Shown piece by piece: positions 35,275 to 47,143 of a stretch of 64,000 bases of DNA. A model generated the notes under the pieces. It was not told where the DNA came from. It was given only the letters and a program-made list of their open reading frames with translations, and made no database searches. Numbering within the stretch: position 1 is the first letter of the stretch; each line of letters starts with the position of its first letter. Made by a program: the position numbers and the translations under genes. The stretch is from Magicicada septendecula (lineage: Eukaryota; Arthropoda; Insecta; Hemiptera; Cicadidae): assembly GCA_034769895.1 (NCBI GenBank), contig JAWRYS010001452.1, forward strand, positions 310,001-374,000. Direction: 5' to 3'.

Positions 35275-35573
35275 TATGTTTGGTGATGAACCTACTACTC
35301 AGCCCATCCGTTGTCGCCCGTTTGGAAGCTTTCCAATCCCGAACCCTCCGCTACATCTCCAACTCTCCCTGGTTTGTCAGAAATGATGCCATCAGGCGAG
35401 GGTTGAAGGTTCCTTCACTCACCGAATTCGTTCGGTCCCTTGCCCTCAAACTATTCACCCGAGCCTATGTCTCGACCCATCCCCACATCCGTCGACTAAG
35501 CACAGATGTCGGCCCACCACCTAGACGACACAAACGCCCCCGAGCATTGCTCGACGACCCCCCATAAGCAGTT
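35275..35573 (+). pseudogene. C-terminal fragment of a second LINE ORF2
   Basis: The frame reads SVVARLEAFQSRTLRYISNS, PWFVRNDAIRRGLKVPSLTE and HPHIRRLSTDVGPPPRRHK and ends at 35573. The QSxxLRxIxxxPWxVRN pattern is that of the ORF2 C-terminus of another Jockey-like lineage, not a continuation of the upstream LINE, which has its own counterpart (RKLQSVLDRGLRLSAKIPYR). It is either a 5'-truncated insertion or the remainder of an older LINE into which the first one inserted. 35574-36085 is its probable 3' untranslated region with a G-run near 35670. Confidence 0.7.
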
Positions 35574-36085
35574 ACAGAAAGTCTGCCCAATCCCCCGACT
35601 TTAAGGTTTTTCACGCTCCTACTCCTTCCTTCTTTCTCTTGTCCGTGCTGGCGCTCGGCGACAGACTAGGGGGGGGGGGGGTCTGCGCTTGCCCTAGGTG
35701 TGCTTAGTGCCACCTTTGGTGGACTCTGCCTCCTCCTACGCTCTCTCCCGTGCGCCGACATTGCCGCTTGGCAGCCCTCGGCGACTTTTCCTGAGCGGCT
35801 AGGGGCGCCCTACCCGTTGTGGGAGGGTAATTCCTGCTACTCAAGTGAAAAGTCTTCGAGGCCTCCCCCATCCTGCCGTCACGGGTCTCTTCGAGGTCCC
35901 AGGGTCCAAGAAAAATAATAACATCCTGTCCCTCCAAAATAAAATCGATGGAGGTTCCAATCCTTTGAAAGCGCGAGATCGCTAGCCAAGGTAACAAAAG
36001 GTAACAAGCAGGCAACATGCAGTCATCGGGTATCACCCGGACACTGCGACCACCAGAGCATGACTAGCTGCTGCTCCGTTCAACT

Positions 36086-37975
36086 CTGGACTCTGGACTA
36101 AACAGTGATTTAGTCTGGACTGAAAATGGAATTAAGGACTTGAAACATTTGGGAGAAAAAATTAAAAAACATAAAATTAGTGAAACTCATGTGAACAATT
36201 GTATTGAATATTCATTGTTAGGTAAAGTCAATATTAGTCGCCCATTAGACAGTGCATATATATTAAAAATTAAACAGCATAATGAAGAAGTCTCTAAAAA
36301 CAGATACATCCTAAGTATGTTAATTGACTGTGTAAAGTTTTGTGGAATATTTGAACTAGCTTTAAGGGGACATGATGAAACAAACACATCTGAGAATCCA
36401 CGTATTTTTAGGGGCTTAGTAAATTTAATGGCAGGCCTAGATAGCACCTTAAGAGAGCATGTTGAAAAAACAAAGAATAGGGTTTTCGTTGGTCTTTCTA
36501 AAATAATTCAAAATGAAATTTTGGATTCTATTTATGCAGTGTGCATTGGACTAATAAAAAAAGAAATAAATGAAACTGACTACATTTCAATTGAAGCAGA
36601 TGAAACCACGGACTGTGCCACTCTGTCACAAATTGTGTTAGTTGTGAGGTATGAATTGAATGGAAAATAACATGAGAGATTTATCAGTTTTGTCAGTCCA
36701 CAAGACCACACTCCGCTGAAGGTATTAGTAACACTATTTTTGAAGAATTAGCAAAATTAGAACTTGATAAAATTAGCCTAGTAAAATTATTGCACAAAGT
36801 TACGATGGGGCAGCAGTAATGAGTGGAAAACATAACGGTGTTCAAGCAAAAGTTAAAGCTGTGTACAAGAATGCCCAGTATATACATTGCTATACCCATC
36901 AACTAAACTTAATTATTGAGCGCGCTGCATCACAAAACAAGCAAGTAAAAATATTTTTCTGTAATTTAGATGGCTTTACATTTTCAAGATCTTCCAAACG
37001 AACTGTCATACTTGAAGTAGTAAAGGAACGTCTCCCAAAATGTTCTAATACCAGGTGGAATTTTAAGTCCCGTTGTGTGACAACATTTATTGATAAAAAG
37101 GACATTTCCACTGTTCTTGAAAAAATCATAGATTATGACAAGAATGACAAGTCCACTGTTCAGAAAGCACTAGGACTGAAAACACATTAAATGATGACGA
37201 TTTTAATTTTTGGTTAACATTTTTCAACAAAATTATGCCAACCTGTGACATTTTGTTTAATCAATTACAGCAAGTAGAAATTGACAGTATTAAAACACAC
37301 CAGTATATTGCCTCATTAAAGTCACACATTCAAAACGTCAGAGATTATATTGATTTTGATGCCAGTCTGTCTGCAACAAATGATTTTGGAGAATCATCAC
37401 AAAATCCAAAAAGGTCACGTTTTGATGAAAGCAAAAAGACTGCAGCTAAAGAAGTTTGTGACATAATAGTTACCAACATAGACGACAGATTTTAATTTTC
37501 AGACCATTTAGCAATAGCAGTTTTGTTCCAACCAAACTTGTTTTCTAAACATCGGCTTATCTTTCCAGAACACAGTTACAAATTGCTGCTAAACAATTTA
37601 ATTTAAAAGAAACTGCCATTAAGATATGAACTGGTAGTTCTATACAGCAGGCCTGACTTCACAAAGGCAACTGGCGCATTGGTTCTACTCAATTTTGTAT
37701 ATGAAAACAATCTAGTTACTGTTTTTCCAGAACTGGTAAAACTATTAAAAATTATTTGTACAATCCCTATGACTTCAGCAGAAAGTGAACAATGTTTCTC
37801 AACTCTCAAACGCATTAAAACATTTACACGTAATACAATGAAAGAGGACAGAAAATGTGTTCGATAGAAAAAAATGTTAGAAATAACTCCTAACTTCAAT
37901 GAATTAGTTATTGACCATTTTGTCAAACAAAAGGAGAGGAGAATGGATTTCATGTTCAAGCAAATAAACTAATCC
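36086..37975 (+). pseudogene. hAT transposase, catalytic and C-terminal part
   Basis: Resumes after the LINEs with VWTENGIKDLKHLGEKIKKH. The catalytic core shows SIEADETTDCATLSQIVLVV (first acidic residue, about 36600), GAAVMSGKHNGVQ (36810), CYTHQLNLIIERA (36890) and CSNTRWNFKSRC (37045). The C-terminal dimerisation region SAESEQCFSTLKRIKTFTRN lies near 37780. A stop at 36668, frame changes at about 36715 and 36790, a stop at 37188 and more breaks between 37495 and 37680 inactivate it. It would cut and paste the surrounding element. Confidence 0.85.
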
Positions 37976-38309
37976 AAGGTAGGGAACAAATATATTTTAG
38001 TTAGTAATGCATGCATTTAATAATATAATTTATTAAATATTTAAGTTTAGGAACGTGAACTGCTTAGGGTTATAAATAATTTCAGTTTCAAACACTGTTT
38101 AAATATTGGTAGTTTGCAAGGTAGGTTTTTGATATTAACAATACTTTCAGTAGTAAAGCAAAAGGTTCAATTTTACAATTATTTCATGATAATAGCAATA
38201 ATTTAGTTTCTACTGGTGCTTTTGTTACATATGGGTACAACAAAATTTTACCCCCCCCCCCCCCCCAGTCAAAAACATTACCAGCCGCCACTGTACTTGT
38301 GTAATCTTT

Positions 38310-38444
38310 AGTTATGTAAGGGCGTCCCTCTCGGAACAGCGAGGCCGCGAATAACAGGTATTTCAACTTTTCAGTCACTGTTATATCCGTTCCACAAAAA
38401 TATCGTTCCAAAATACCTGTTACAGGTATATCGGCCCACCTCTA
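38310..38444 (-). repeat. hAT-type MITE terminus
   Basis: Reverse complement begins TAGAGGTGGGCCGATATACC and contains paired CCTGTAACAGGTATTTTGG phrases. Nearly identical to 29396-29540 and sharing its outer 11 bp with the terminus at 22995. Confidence 0.7.
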
Positions 38445-39330
38445 AAAGTAATTCGCGGGCTCCCTGCATTTTTATGGCATTTGTCTATACAGTAATTGAG
38501 AAAGTATCTTGTCTGGAACATTTTATTTGTATTTTTGTTTTATATTATTCCTTTATAAGCCTACTGTGCTCTAGTTAGGCTGTCGATAGAACAGAAGTGT
38601 GTTTTCTAAGGAACTAACCTGTATAAGTGCATGTCACTTATTTTAAGGTTATTGGAAACATAATCAGGTAATAGTGGATTGTATATGCCCCTATGATGAG
38701 TACTGTAGTGCAAATGTTGTATATTAATATGAGAAGAAAATTTTTAAATCATGACTAATGGAATTTGCGATTGTTTTATTTTTATTGTAAATATGGTAGA
38801 CCTACTGTGAGGATAGCGACCAAAGTCGTAACTAGGTTAGATAAACGTATGCATTAATGATACAAGTAGCATTAATTTACTTCAGAATGAAGCTCCAGTG
38901 TTTAAATCAACACGATTCAGTTACTAAACATAATTAAATTATAACACTATGGCACAAATAAGCATTTTTACTTTACAACTTGCGGTTCCCAACTTGCTTA
39001 TTTATCGAGTTACCACTTTAGTTTTGATTTTTGTATATACCGGTACCTACAAAATATTGTGTAGTATTATGTGAATAACATGCAGTGGAGCCTGTCTTTA
39101 TTTTAGATATTTGTAAGTTTTTTTTTTCCTCCAGATACTACATTGTGTAAGATAAATAATTTTTTATACATTCCCATTATAGGTGCGCACACTACGTTTC
39201 TGATATATCAGCTGTGCAGAAGCTCCATAAGTTACAATATATGAGGAAGAAACGCACCAGTGGTAAAAGATTACATTGCATAACTACATATACCGTATGT
39301 TTTCATGTGAAAGGTTAGAAAAAATTGTGT

Positions 39331-39436
39331 AATAGCCGGCAATGACAACCTGAGCTATGGCAGCCACGAAACTTGCGAAACACGGTTTTCGCAAGTTTTG
39401 TGGCTCCCAGATCTCAGGTTTTGACTGCCGACTATT
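39331..39436. repeat. Foldback palindrome (MITE-like)
   Basis: Arms of about 50 bp: AATAGCCGGCAATGACAACC ... ACGAAACTTGCGAAA pairs with TTTTCGCAAGTTTTGTGGC ... GACTGCCGACTATT around a loop of about 5 bp. It would form a long, slightly mismatched hairpin. Confidence 0.88.
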
Positions 39437-40435
39437 ATTTATATAATTATACAAATTGCGTACAAAGTAAGTAAAAGATGAGCTGTGGAAAGTATAATCC
39501 TTTCTGGCAGCACCTAAACCGTCCATCCTTCCTCTGTAATGGGCCATTTTTATTGAAATTTTCATAAATTTAATGAACAGTCACATATACCCTGTATCAT
39601 TTCTTCACATTTGTCATTACTTTCTCTTTATAATATTAGAGTAGCCTTGTAATTGATAAAACTAATATAAAGTGACTAAGAAACTAAAAAATCATCAGAC
39701 TAGAGACAAATATTTACATATATATGTACAAAATTGTATATTGTTACTAAGTTTTGGTAATTTTATAAGTAAAATGGCATTTCTGTTATGGTTTAGATCA
39801 TGGTGAAGTTATAAATGTAAACATACTATTCAATTATTTAAACAAAACTATTCAATTATGACATAAAAAGCAACTAAAACAAACATTACAGTGCGTTGGT
39901 TTACAAGGTTCTAACTGTTTTTTTGTTAATTCTGAGAAAAATGAGTTAATGTTTAGATTATCAGTAACTATACATTAGATTAATGTGTAAATATCTGTTG
40001 TTTTTTTAAAACTTATGTATATACATGGAAGAATTATTTTTCATCGCATTTATTTAACAAATAATATCTCTTCATTTAACAAGGAATGCAATTAGAACCT
40101 GATAATAGTCAAGTATATTTTTTTACTAAATAACTGTAGATAGAACTATGTCAAACTCACGCGTTTAGTAAAAGTTAAGAATGTATGATTACAAAGAAAG
40201 AAGTTAGGTTTTAAGTACAAAATAAACACAATACAATATTATTTCTTGAGTGAATGAAGTGAGTTCTCAGTTTTACGACTCGATTTTTGACATTTGTCTG
40301 ATTGTTTGGGGTGTCTCACAATAAATTTTGAAAGCTTAACTGAATTTTCTAAAAATTTGGATAAATATCCATGTTTTTATTCTACTGCCCCTATTTTTTG
40401 AGATTGATCCCCCTCCCACGCCAAATAACAGTAGG

Positions 40436-40990
40436 AGGCAAAATTATGAGGGGGTCAAAAAATCACAAACATCCATGAGTGATAGGCCTACTGAATTATA
40501 GAGATCTTTAATTAAAATCTGAATGTAGTGTACAGTTTTGGAAATTTTTAATTTTGGGACATTAGGCTGAAGAGTGGGTCAAAATTTTGATAAAACCACA
40601 AAAATTCATGTGGAGTACCAAATTAAAGAAAATTTTAACCAAAATTTAGATATAGTGTACGGTTTCAGAAATTTCAAAATTTTATGCAATAGGGCTCAAA
40701 AAAGGATCCAAATGTAAAAATTGTAAAAATCCAGCCAGTTAGGTAAAGGGAATTTCAACAGAAATCTGATTGTTGAAATCAGATTACTATCTGAATATCT
40801 CATTGCAATCAGATGAAATCTGATTGAATATCTCATTACAATCAGATGAAATCTGATTGTTTTCATGCATTTATTATGAAAACACTTTAACTTTAGGAGC
40901 ACCATGAACCAAAAATGGGCTGAAAATTTTAATAAAATTGTGAAAGACTATATGGAGGATCAAGTTATGGAGACTTTTATTCAAAATACA
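40436..40990. repeat. Degenerate ~145-bp tandem repeats with a nested 33-bp duplication
   Basis: Recurrent blocks GGGTCAAAA.TTT, CAAAAA.TCATG..G, TAGTGTAC.GTTT.GAAATTT appear near 40440, 40560 and 40680. Inside the last, GAATATCTCATTGCAATCAG plus ATGAAATCTGATT is directly repeated (40790-40860). Confidence 0.65.
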
Positions 40991-41639
40991 AACTTACTGT
41001 CTTTAATAATTTGATAGAATATTTGATAGTTGTCTCGCAACTCACCTTACAAATTTTGGATCACCTTCAAAAAATTTGTCATAAGCCATGTTTACAAAAG
41101 ACTTTTTATAGGTATTGTTATTAGTGTACATATTTTTGAAAAGTATTTGATAAAGGCTGGTAGGTATCCATAGAAATGTATGTAAACTTAAAACCAAGCA
41201 ATGACTAAACTATTTGTCATGTAGGCATTATGATGGAAAAAAACAAAAACAGTCTGTAATTTTTAGAGTTTATCAAAATTGTTATTTTATTTAAAAAAAA
41301 AAGAGTATTAAGGATTTTTGAAATGTGTTGAAAAATAATCTAATATTGAAATATGGTATACCTAATAATAAATGTATCTCCTTCAAAATAGTGAGCTTGT
41401 TCTGCAGCTCACAGAGCTTACTATTGTATTTTATCGTAATAACGTAGGCGCTAATATACTTTTTTATGAATTGTATACCTACAACTCTCTACATATAAAT
41501 ATTGTCATGCTTTTAACAAGTATTTAAACTATTTAAGCCCCTAAAACTTACAAAAATTAAACTAGATTTTTTTAATATATTTTTTCTAGCCATTAGGAGT
41601 CGTAGCTAAGCTGTGAGAATTTTTTTATTGAGTCGACTG

Positions 41640-41860
41640 TTAATACCCGCGTGTATAACACTGGCCTGCTCATGTTTGCGTATGTTGAAAGTGCACTTTT
41701 GACTTTAAGTTTTAGTGTTTTAATAAATTATTTTACTTTTTAACGACCTCGTTTTGAGTGAATGTTTCACCTGAGGATGGCAACTTGTTGCCGAAACGCG
41801 TAGTGAATAAATAAAATATACGAAGTCGCACAACGGGAAAAGGAAACAAAAAAAAAATAG
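41640..41860 (+). mobile_element. Penelope-like element terminal fragment
   Basis: Non-coding LTR-like fragment recognised from the hammerhead motif it contains. No RT or endonuclease coding sequence is attached. Confidence 0.55.
41763..41808 (+). ncRNA. Hammerhead ribozyme motif, best copy in the window
   Basis: Stem I is UUCAC/GUGAA. The core CUGAGGA is followed by stem II GGCAAC-UUG-UUGCC with nearly full pairing, then GAAA, the self-complementary ACGCGU (minimal stem III) and A as the cleavage-site base before GUGAA. All invariant positions of the hammerhead (CUGANGA, GAAA, UH) are present. The very short palindromic stem III fits hammerheads that act as dimers in Penelope-like elements. 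Confidence 0.85.
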
Positions 41861-41896
41861 GTAAGTTTGTACCTTTGTGTTAGAGCGCGACTTGGA

Positions 41897-44800
41897 CAGG
41901 GTGTCCACATTCTGGAAAGTCAGGGAAAAAAAAGTTGGTCAGGGAAAGTCAGGGAAATAAACAAAAAATCTGGAAAGTCAGGGAAATCTTCCCTGATGAC
42001 AGACTTGAGGGTAATTTTTTACTCTAGTCTGCCGCAACCCATGAAAAGTCAGGGAAATCTTCCCCGATGATGGATTTGAGGGGAATTTTGAATGCTTTAG
42101 TCTGCTGTAACCCAGACTATTTTAGCATTTTTTCCAGGTATTTTTCACAAGAAGTGCACAACAATTATATATTTTTTGTTGTGCCCTTGTGTCCTTTTTT
42201 CAACCGATTTAGCTAATTCTTTTTCTATTTTCAGTTTTTTTAGGCTGCTGACTTAAACTCATTACAATGGCTAACAAGAAATGTTTGTTTAATAAACTTT
42301 GGCTGGACAGTAAAGTGTTTCCGGAATTTAGTGGTTGGTTGGCCTTGGTGGTTAGTGATGCAAATTCGGCTTATTGTCAAGTGTGTCTCAAATCTTTTAA
42401 ACTAAGCAATATGGGGAAACAAGCAATTGTTTCTCATGCTAAGGGACCAACTCATGTAAAAAACTTGAGAGCAAAGGCTTCCCAGCCAGCAATTTCTTTT
42501 TTTACTACTCCATCTCCATTAAAAGATGTGCAACCAACAGCTTCAACTTCAGCTACAAAAGAATTATTAGTAGTGCCAGGAACAAGTCAAACAAGTTTAA
42601 AGAGTTTCAGTGTGAATGAAGATGATGTTACGTCAGCCGAAGCAATATGGGCTCTCCACGTCATCACTGGGAAAATGTCTCTAAACTCTTGTGATGAAAC
42701 CTCTGCAGCCTTCAAAAATATGTTTCCAGACAGTAAAATCGCTCGGAGCTTTTCTATGGGCAAGACTAAGGCTTCCTATGTAATAAATCATGGGTTAGCC
42801 CCATATTTTCAAGAAATGTTGCAAAATAACATGAAACAGTGCTCTGACTATGTTGTTTGTTTTGATGAATCTCTGAACAAATTTGTTCAAAGAGGACAAA
42901 TGGACTTGTGTGTAAGGTTTTGGGAAGTAAACCTTCAGAAAGTTTCAACACGATATTGGAATAGTGTATTTTTAGGCGGGGCAACTGCAGATCACTTGTT
43001 AGATGGGTTTATTCAAGGGCTATCCTTACCTTTAGGAAATATTTTGCAAATCTCAATGGACGGGCCGAATGTTAACCTCAGTTTTATGAAAAAACTCGAG
43101 AGCCATTTGCAAGTCTTAAATCCAGAGGGAAAGTCCCTTCTTGATATTGGCACATGCAGTTTGCATACAGTTAATGGAGCCCTGAAGACTGGGATCTCCA
43201 AAACTGGTTGGGAACTTTTTCACTTTTTTTAGATCTCTCTACAGTCTTTTCAAAGATAGCCCAGCTCGGCGAGCAAAATACTCAGATATTACAACCAGCA
43301 CCTCTTTCCCTTTTAAGTTCACAGCAGTAAGATGGCTGGAAAATGGTCGCTGTGTAGATCAAGCTCTCAAAATATTTGATCATGTCGATAAATTTGTAAA
43401 AGAATACAATGAAAAAGACAACAAAAACCTGCAATACCTTAGAGAAGCTATGAAAAATCCATTTTTTAAGGCAAAACTAAGTGCTTTCAGAAGCATATTG
43501 TCAGACGTTGAGCCGTTCCGGAGAAGGTTCCAAAGTCAGAAGCCTATGGTCCCTTATCTCTTTACTTCACTTGAACAACTTATGAAAAACCTAATGATGA
43601 GATTTGTAAAATATGAAAAAATAGCTGAAGCAAGTACTACTCAAAAATTAATGAACTTGGACTTGCAAGACAGTGCCAATCTGGTTTCAGTAGAAAAGGT
43701 GGATGTTGGTTATGCTGCAGAAAGCTTAATGAAACAAATTAAATGCTCAGAAAAAGAGAAACTTGTTTTTAAAAATGAGTTCAAAAATCTCCTTACCACC
43801 ATGATAGAAAAACTCAGAGAGAAAAGTCCTTTGAAATCACATTTAGCACAAGGCCTCACTGCCTTAGACCCTAAAATGATAATGCTCAAACCCAGTTTGG
43901 CGATAAAAAGGATTGATGTTGTTCTAGAAAACCTGCACAGCCATAGAAGAATATGTGAAAAAGTGCTGAAAAGGCCAAACGACAGTTTTCTTTGCTAACT
44001 GAAGAAGCTAACGATTTCATTTCCAAAACATCTGATGACATGGGATTGGACGAATTTTACTACAGCCTTTTAGGAGAAGATAAGAAATATGAAGATCTCT
44101 GGTCTGTAATGAAGCTGTGTTTCATTTTATCCCATGGTAATGTATCAGTTGAATCTGGCTTTTCTGTCAATAAGCATTTACTAGTTGAAAATCTTCTAGA
44201 AGAATCCCTTGTGTCCCAAAGAGTTACTTGTGATAGCATAAAGCATCTAGGTGGTTTGAGGAATGTGACTATTAACAGAAGTATGCTTACCTCGGTTAGA
44301 TCTTCAAGAAGAAGATATCAATCATATTTGGAAAAGAAAAAAAGAAATGCAGTCAGAAGAGGAAAAAAAGAAAATAGAGAAAAGGAAAATTGAATTACAG
44401 TTGAAAGAGTTGGAAGAAAAAAGAAAAAAGTTGAAACTTGAAAGAGAAATGGAGGATATAAAAATTGGGGAAAAGAAAAAACTGCTGGAGAACATGAAGA
44501 GGTCACACTAGTAAATTTTGAAGGAGTGCATATTTTTCTTTTTCATTCTCATCCTGTCGGACTGGTTCATTTTCAATTTTGAAAGCTATAGCTGATTATT
44601 ATAATTATTTGTTACCATGTAAGTTGTTCTATTAATTAGTCCATTTTATCTTGTTCATATATTATTTTATTAAGTTCTAGTGAAAATACTCTCATTCTTA
44701 CGTTACCTAAGTGTTACCTTTAGGTAATAATGGAAATATTTATTTTTAAAATGCCATCAATGTATTTGTATTTTTCAATAAATAAATAATAAAAAATAAA

Positions 44801-44993
44801 TAAAATAAAAGAGGAAGAAAAAAGAAAGTGGAGAGAGAATTAGGCTGTGGGGAAGGTGGAAGCTGGGTTTTCTTTTTTCTTCCTTGTAAAATATAATGCT
44901 CAAAGAATTAACGTATTGTGCATTTTAGTGAGTCAGGGAAATTTCTGTAAGTAGGTCAGGGAAAATTAAAACAGAATTTCTGTGGACACCCTG
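41897..44993 (+). mobile_element. hAT-like DNA transposon with CAGGGTGTCCACA termini
   Basis: The ends form a 13-bp inverted repeat (CAGGGTGTCCACA at 41897; TGTGGACACCCTG ending 44993). TTGGA stands directly outside both ends; hAT elements usually duplicate 8 bp, so either the duplication is diverged or this is another superfamily. The motif GTCAGGGAAA recurs in the same orientation at both ends (41928-42060 and 44935-44960). It contains one broken transposase gene. Confidence 0.85.
42267..44511 (+). pseudogene. Transposase of the CAGGGTGTCC element
   Basis: ATG at 42267 starts MANKKCLFNKLWLDSKVF. An N-terminal finger (YCQVC...H..GPTH) is followed by a core with VVCFDESLNKFVQ (about 42850), LQISMDGPNVNLSF (43050) and GTCSLHTVNGALKTG (43150), positions compatible with a DDE/D transposase. 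A frameshift in the T-run at 43226-43232, another near 43965 and a third in the A-run near 44340 break it. The C-terminal region has HGNVSVESGFSVNKHL (hAT-like dimer region) and a long Lys/Glu coiled coil ending at 44511. Three homopolymer-type breaks make it a pseudogene, though most of the protein is legible. Confidence 0.85.
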
Positions 44994-45099
44994 TTGGAGA
45001 CAAAACAATAAAATGTATTATTTTTTATTGAAATAAAAAATGCATGCATGAAGAGGTTAATGTATAAATTATTTGTATAAAATAAGCAAATAATATTTC

Positions 45100-46190
45100 A
45101 GCTTTCATTAAATATGAAGTATGGTGCTGTAGTACTCTCAGTCTTGGAGTGGCATGAATGGAAATGCAGCTTTTATGTTCTTTTTTGTGGTTTTTGGAAG
45201 CTCTGAAGTACATCTTTGGAAAGTTGGTTTTCATGAAAGATGTTCAACCAACTTGAAGATCTTAGATAGTTTCATGGCATTTCATAGAACTTGTTGTTGG
45301 CACAATTTGTGGTTGCATTACTGCCTTGATTTGTTTTGTAGTAAGTCACATGAAATAGTTGTGTAAATTGTATCTAGTCCACTTGAGTAAAAGACACCAA
45401 CTTGTAGTTAAATAATTTTGTAGGACCTGAAAAATCATCCAGTACTATCTGGATCACCCAGAAAGGGTTATGTTTTAAAATCCTAATGCATTGCCTTTTC
45501 AACAGCACTCTGAGAGCTATCCACTTTTTGTACACACAAATGGCCGGGGGGGGGAGGGAATATGTCATGGTTATTGAAGATGTATTAGGATTTTCTCAGA
45601 TGTCTAATGCAGAGTTCGCTATAACAGTTTCAATTTTGTGGTCCAGAAGAATCCAACCATATAATTAACTGAGTTATTCAGTAACTCAGTTACAGTTTTT
45701 CTCTACTACAACAGTTAGGATTGTATAGAAAACCTTCTGAATGTCATTTCCAGCACGGCCAGCCATCGTTTCATTCCATAATCCACAACAACCTTTTTTT
45801 ATTACTGAATAAGCAGTCAAGCTGTAGACAATTAATTTTCTAAGATAAAAAAAGAGGACTAATCTCAGTACGTGGTGTCAAAATAACATTTTGTAGATCA
45901 AATAGTGAAACAGGAAGATCTTTATTACGGATTTTTCTCATTTCTGTTTTTAATACTTGGTGTCTTTCATACTCTACTTTGGAATCTTTTGTTAATGTGT
46001 TTATTTTATTTGCAACTTTTTTTTTCACACACCTGTCTCTTGTAAGGACATGAAAGCCAAGAGTCAATTCCATGTCAGAAATATTGTGCCAGACAAGGAG
46101 TTTTTTCTGGCTCAATATTTTTTTCAACACATTCAAAACGTCCTGTATCAACACACATCATATTCTGTATTCACTCAGTTGTGATCAAAG
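45100..46190 (-). pseudogene. Decayed transposase-like gene (FDLQ / CGGQN type)
   Basis: The longest open piece (46154-45840, minus) reads KVEYERHQVLKTEMR and SLFDLQNVILTPRTEISPLF. Beyond its stop, translations in shifting frames give a WNETMAGRAGN-like phrase and WLDSSGPQN, matching the VFDLQKVLxTP ... WNE ... DxCGGQNKN order seen in a widespread insect transposon-encoded protein family. Many stops are present. Family name not certain. Confidence 0.55.
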
Positions 46191-46851
46191 ACAATATACG
46201 TTTGTATTCTCTCAATAATAGTGAGATTCTACTGCTGGGGTAGGTGTGTTTATAATAATTTCTCCTGTGTCATTTGCAGTATACAAGTTGACTTACTTTG
46301 TTATGTAATTAAATCAGCTGATGACATCAGCAGATTGCAAAAGTGAAGTCCAGTTAGACCTTGTCATGTTTGTAGAATTTTTATTTCTTACTTAATCACC
46401 ACCAAAGTCATTTTCTGTAAAAATACAACTTAAAACTGATAAATTATCACGTAACCTCAATTTAGTCAAATTTGTGAAGTTACAACCTGTCAAACAATTA
46501 GCAATTAGTTCATAGCTGGGCACAGTGTAAATAAAAATCACAACAGTAAACTGTATTCAGCTTTAATGCCAGCTGGAACAGTGTTGCATATATTGTCCAC
46601 CTAATCTTTAGAGGAGGAGTAAACGAAATGATGTGTAGATCTAATTTGATATAAATGTTCTGATTGGCTGTTGTACGCTTTCCACAATTTTCTCTGCCAG
46701 TATACTTACTTTTAACTAATAATTCAACCACTTAAACAGTAAAATAATCACGATATTAATTTATGACTCGTTGGGCACTTGGTGAAACATATTAATACAA
46801 AGGTTTTGTAAAATATATAAACACTTGGTAAGTTTCACAAATTTTTTAATT

Positions 46852-46897
46852 AACTCTGACAGCTGTTTCGACTAACTAAGCCATTGTCAAAGAGGCG
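46852..46897 (-). ncRNA. Degenerate hammerhead-like motif
   Basis: Minus strand: UUGACAA in place of CUGANGA (two core changes), a stem II of GGCU/AGUC, GAAA, palindromic ACAGCUGU, then C and an AGAG that can pair with CUCU before the core. Probably an inactivated copy. Confidence 0.35.
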
Positions 46898-47097
46898 AAT
46901 GAATGAAAATTACTACACAGGATGTGAGTGGAGTGTAGGTGGTGAACATCTGTTTAGGGCATATCTGGAACATCTGTGTTGAGATGGCGAGGGGGGTGCA
47001 AGAGACAAGAGAAGGTCAGGTGTCTTTAAAAACTAAATACAATCATAATATAATTTACCTTATGATTTCCGTCAAGTGACTTCTAACGTAATTTGAG

Positions 47098-47143
47098 CTG
47101 GGTTACGCGTTTCAGGCCATATGACCCATCTTCAGACCTACAC
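47098..47143 (-). ncRNA. Hammerhead ribozyme motif
   Basis: Minus strand: GGU-CUGAAGA, stem II GGGUC/GGCCU-type hairpin around AUAU, GAAA, palindromic ACGCGU, A at the cleavage position, then ACC pairing with GGU. All core positions are conserved. Stem II has mismatches. Confidence 0.65.

Larger units (their letters stand above)
29883..38293 (+). mobile_element. hAT transposon (ZMYM1-like) with 8-bp target duplication, interrupted by LINEs
   Basis: The element begins CAGTGGCGGCT at 29883 and ends AGCCGCCACTG at 38293, giving 11-bp terminal inverted repeats. TACTTGTG stands directly outside both ends (29875-29882 and 38294-38301), the 8-bp duplication expected for hAT. Inside are the two halves of a transposase gene separated by Jockey-like LINE sequence (about 30715-36085). 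The transposase is broken by stops, so the copy is dead. It inserted into an R1/MITE repeat, whose 3' part resumes at 38302. Confidence 0.93.
38445..41640. other. AT-rich stretch without a gene
   Basis: Contains the foldback at 39331 and the degenerate tandem repeats at 40436. No coding sequence was recognised. Confidence 0.55.

Noticed and set aside
22995..38444. One large hAT element from TAGAGGTGGGC at 22995 to GCCCACCTCTA at 38444
   Set aside because: The ends are similar, but flanking bases do not form a duplication and the interval holds several independent elements; separate MITE copies are simpler.
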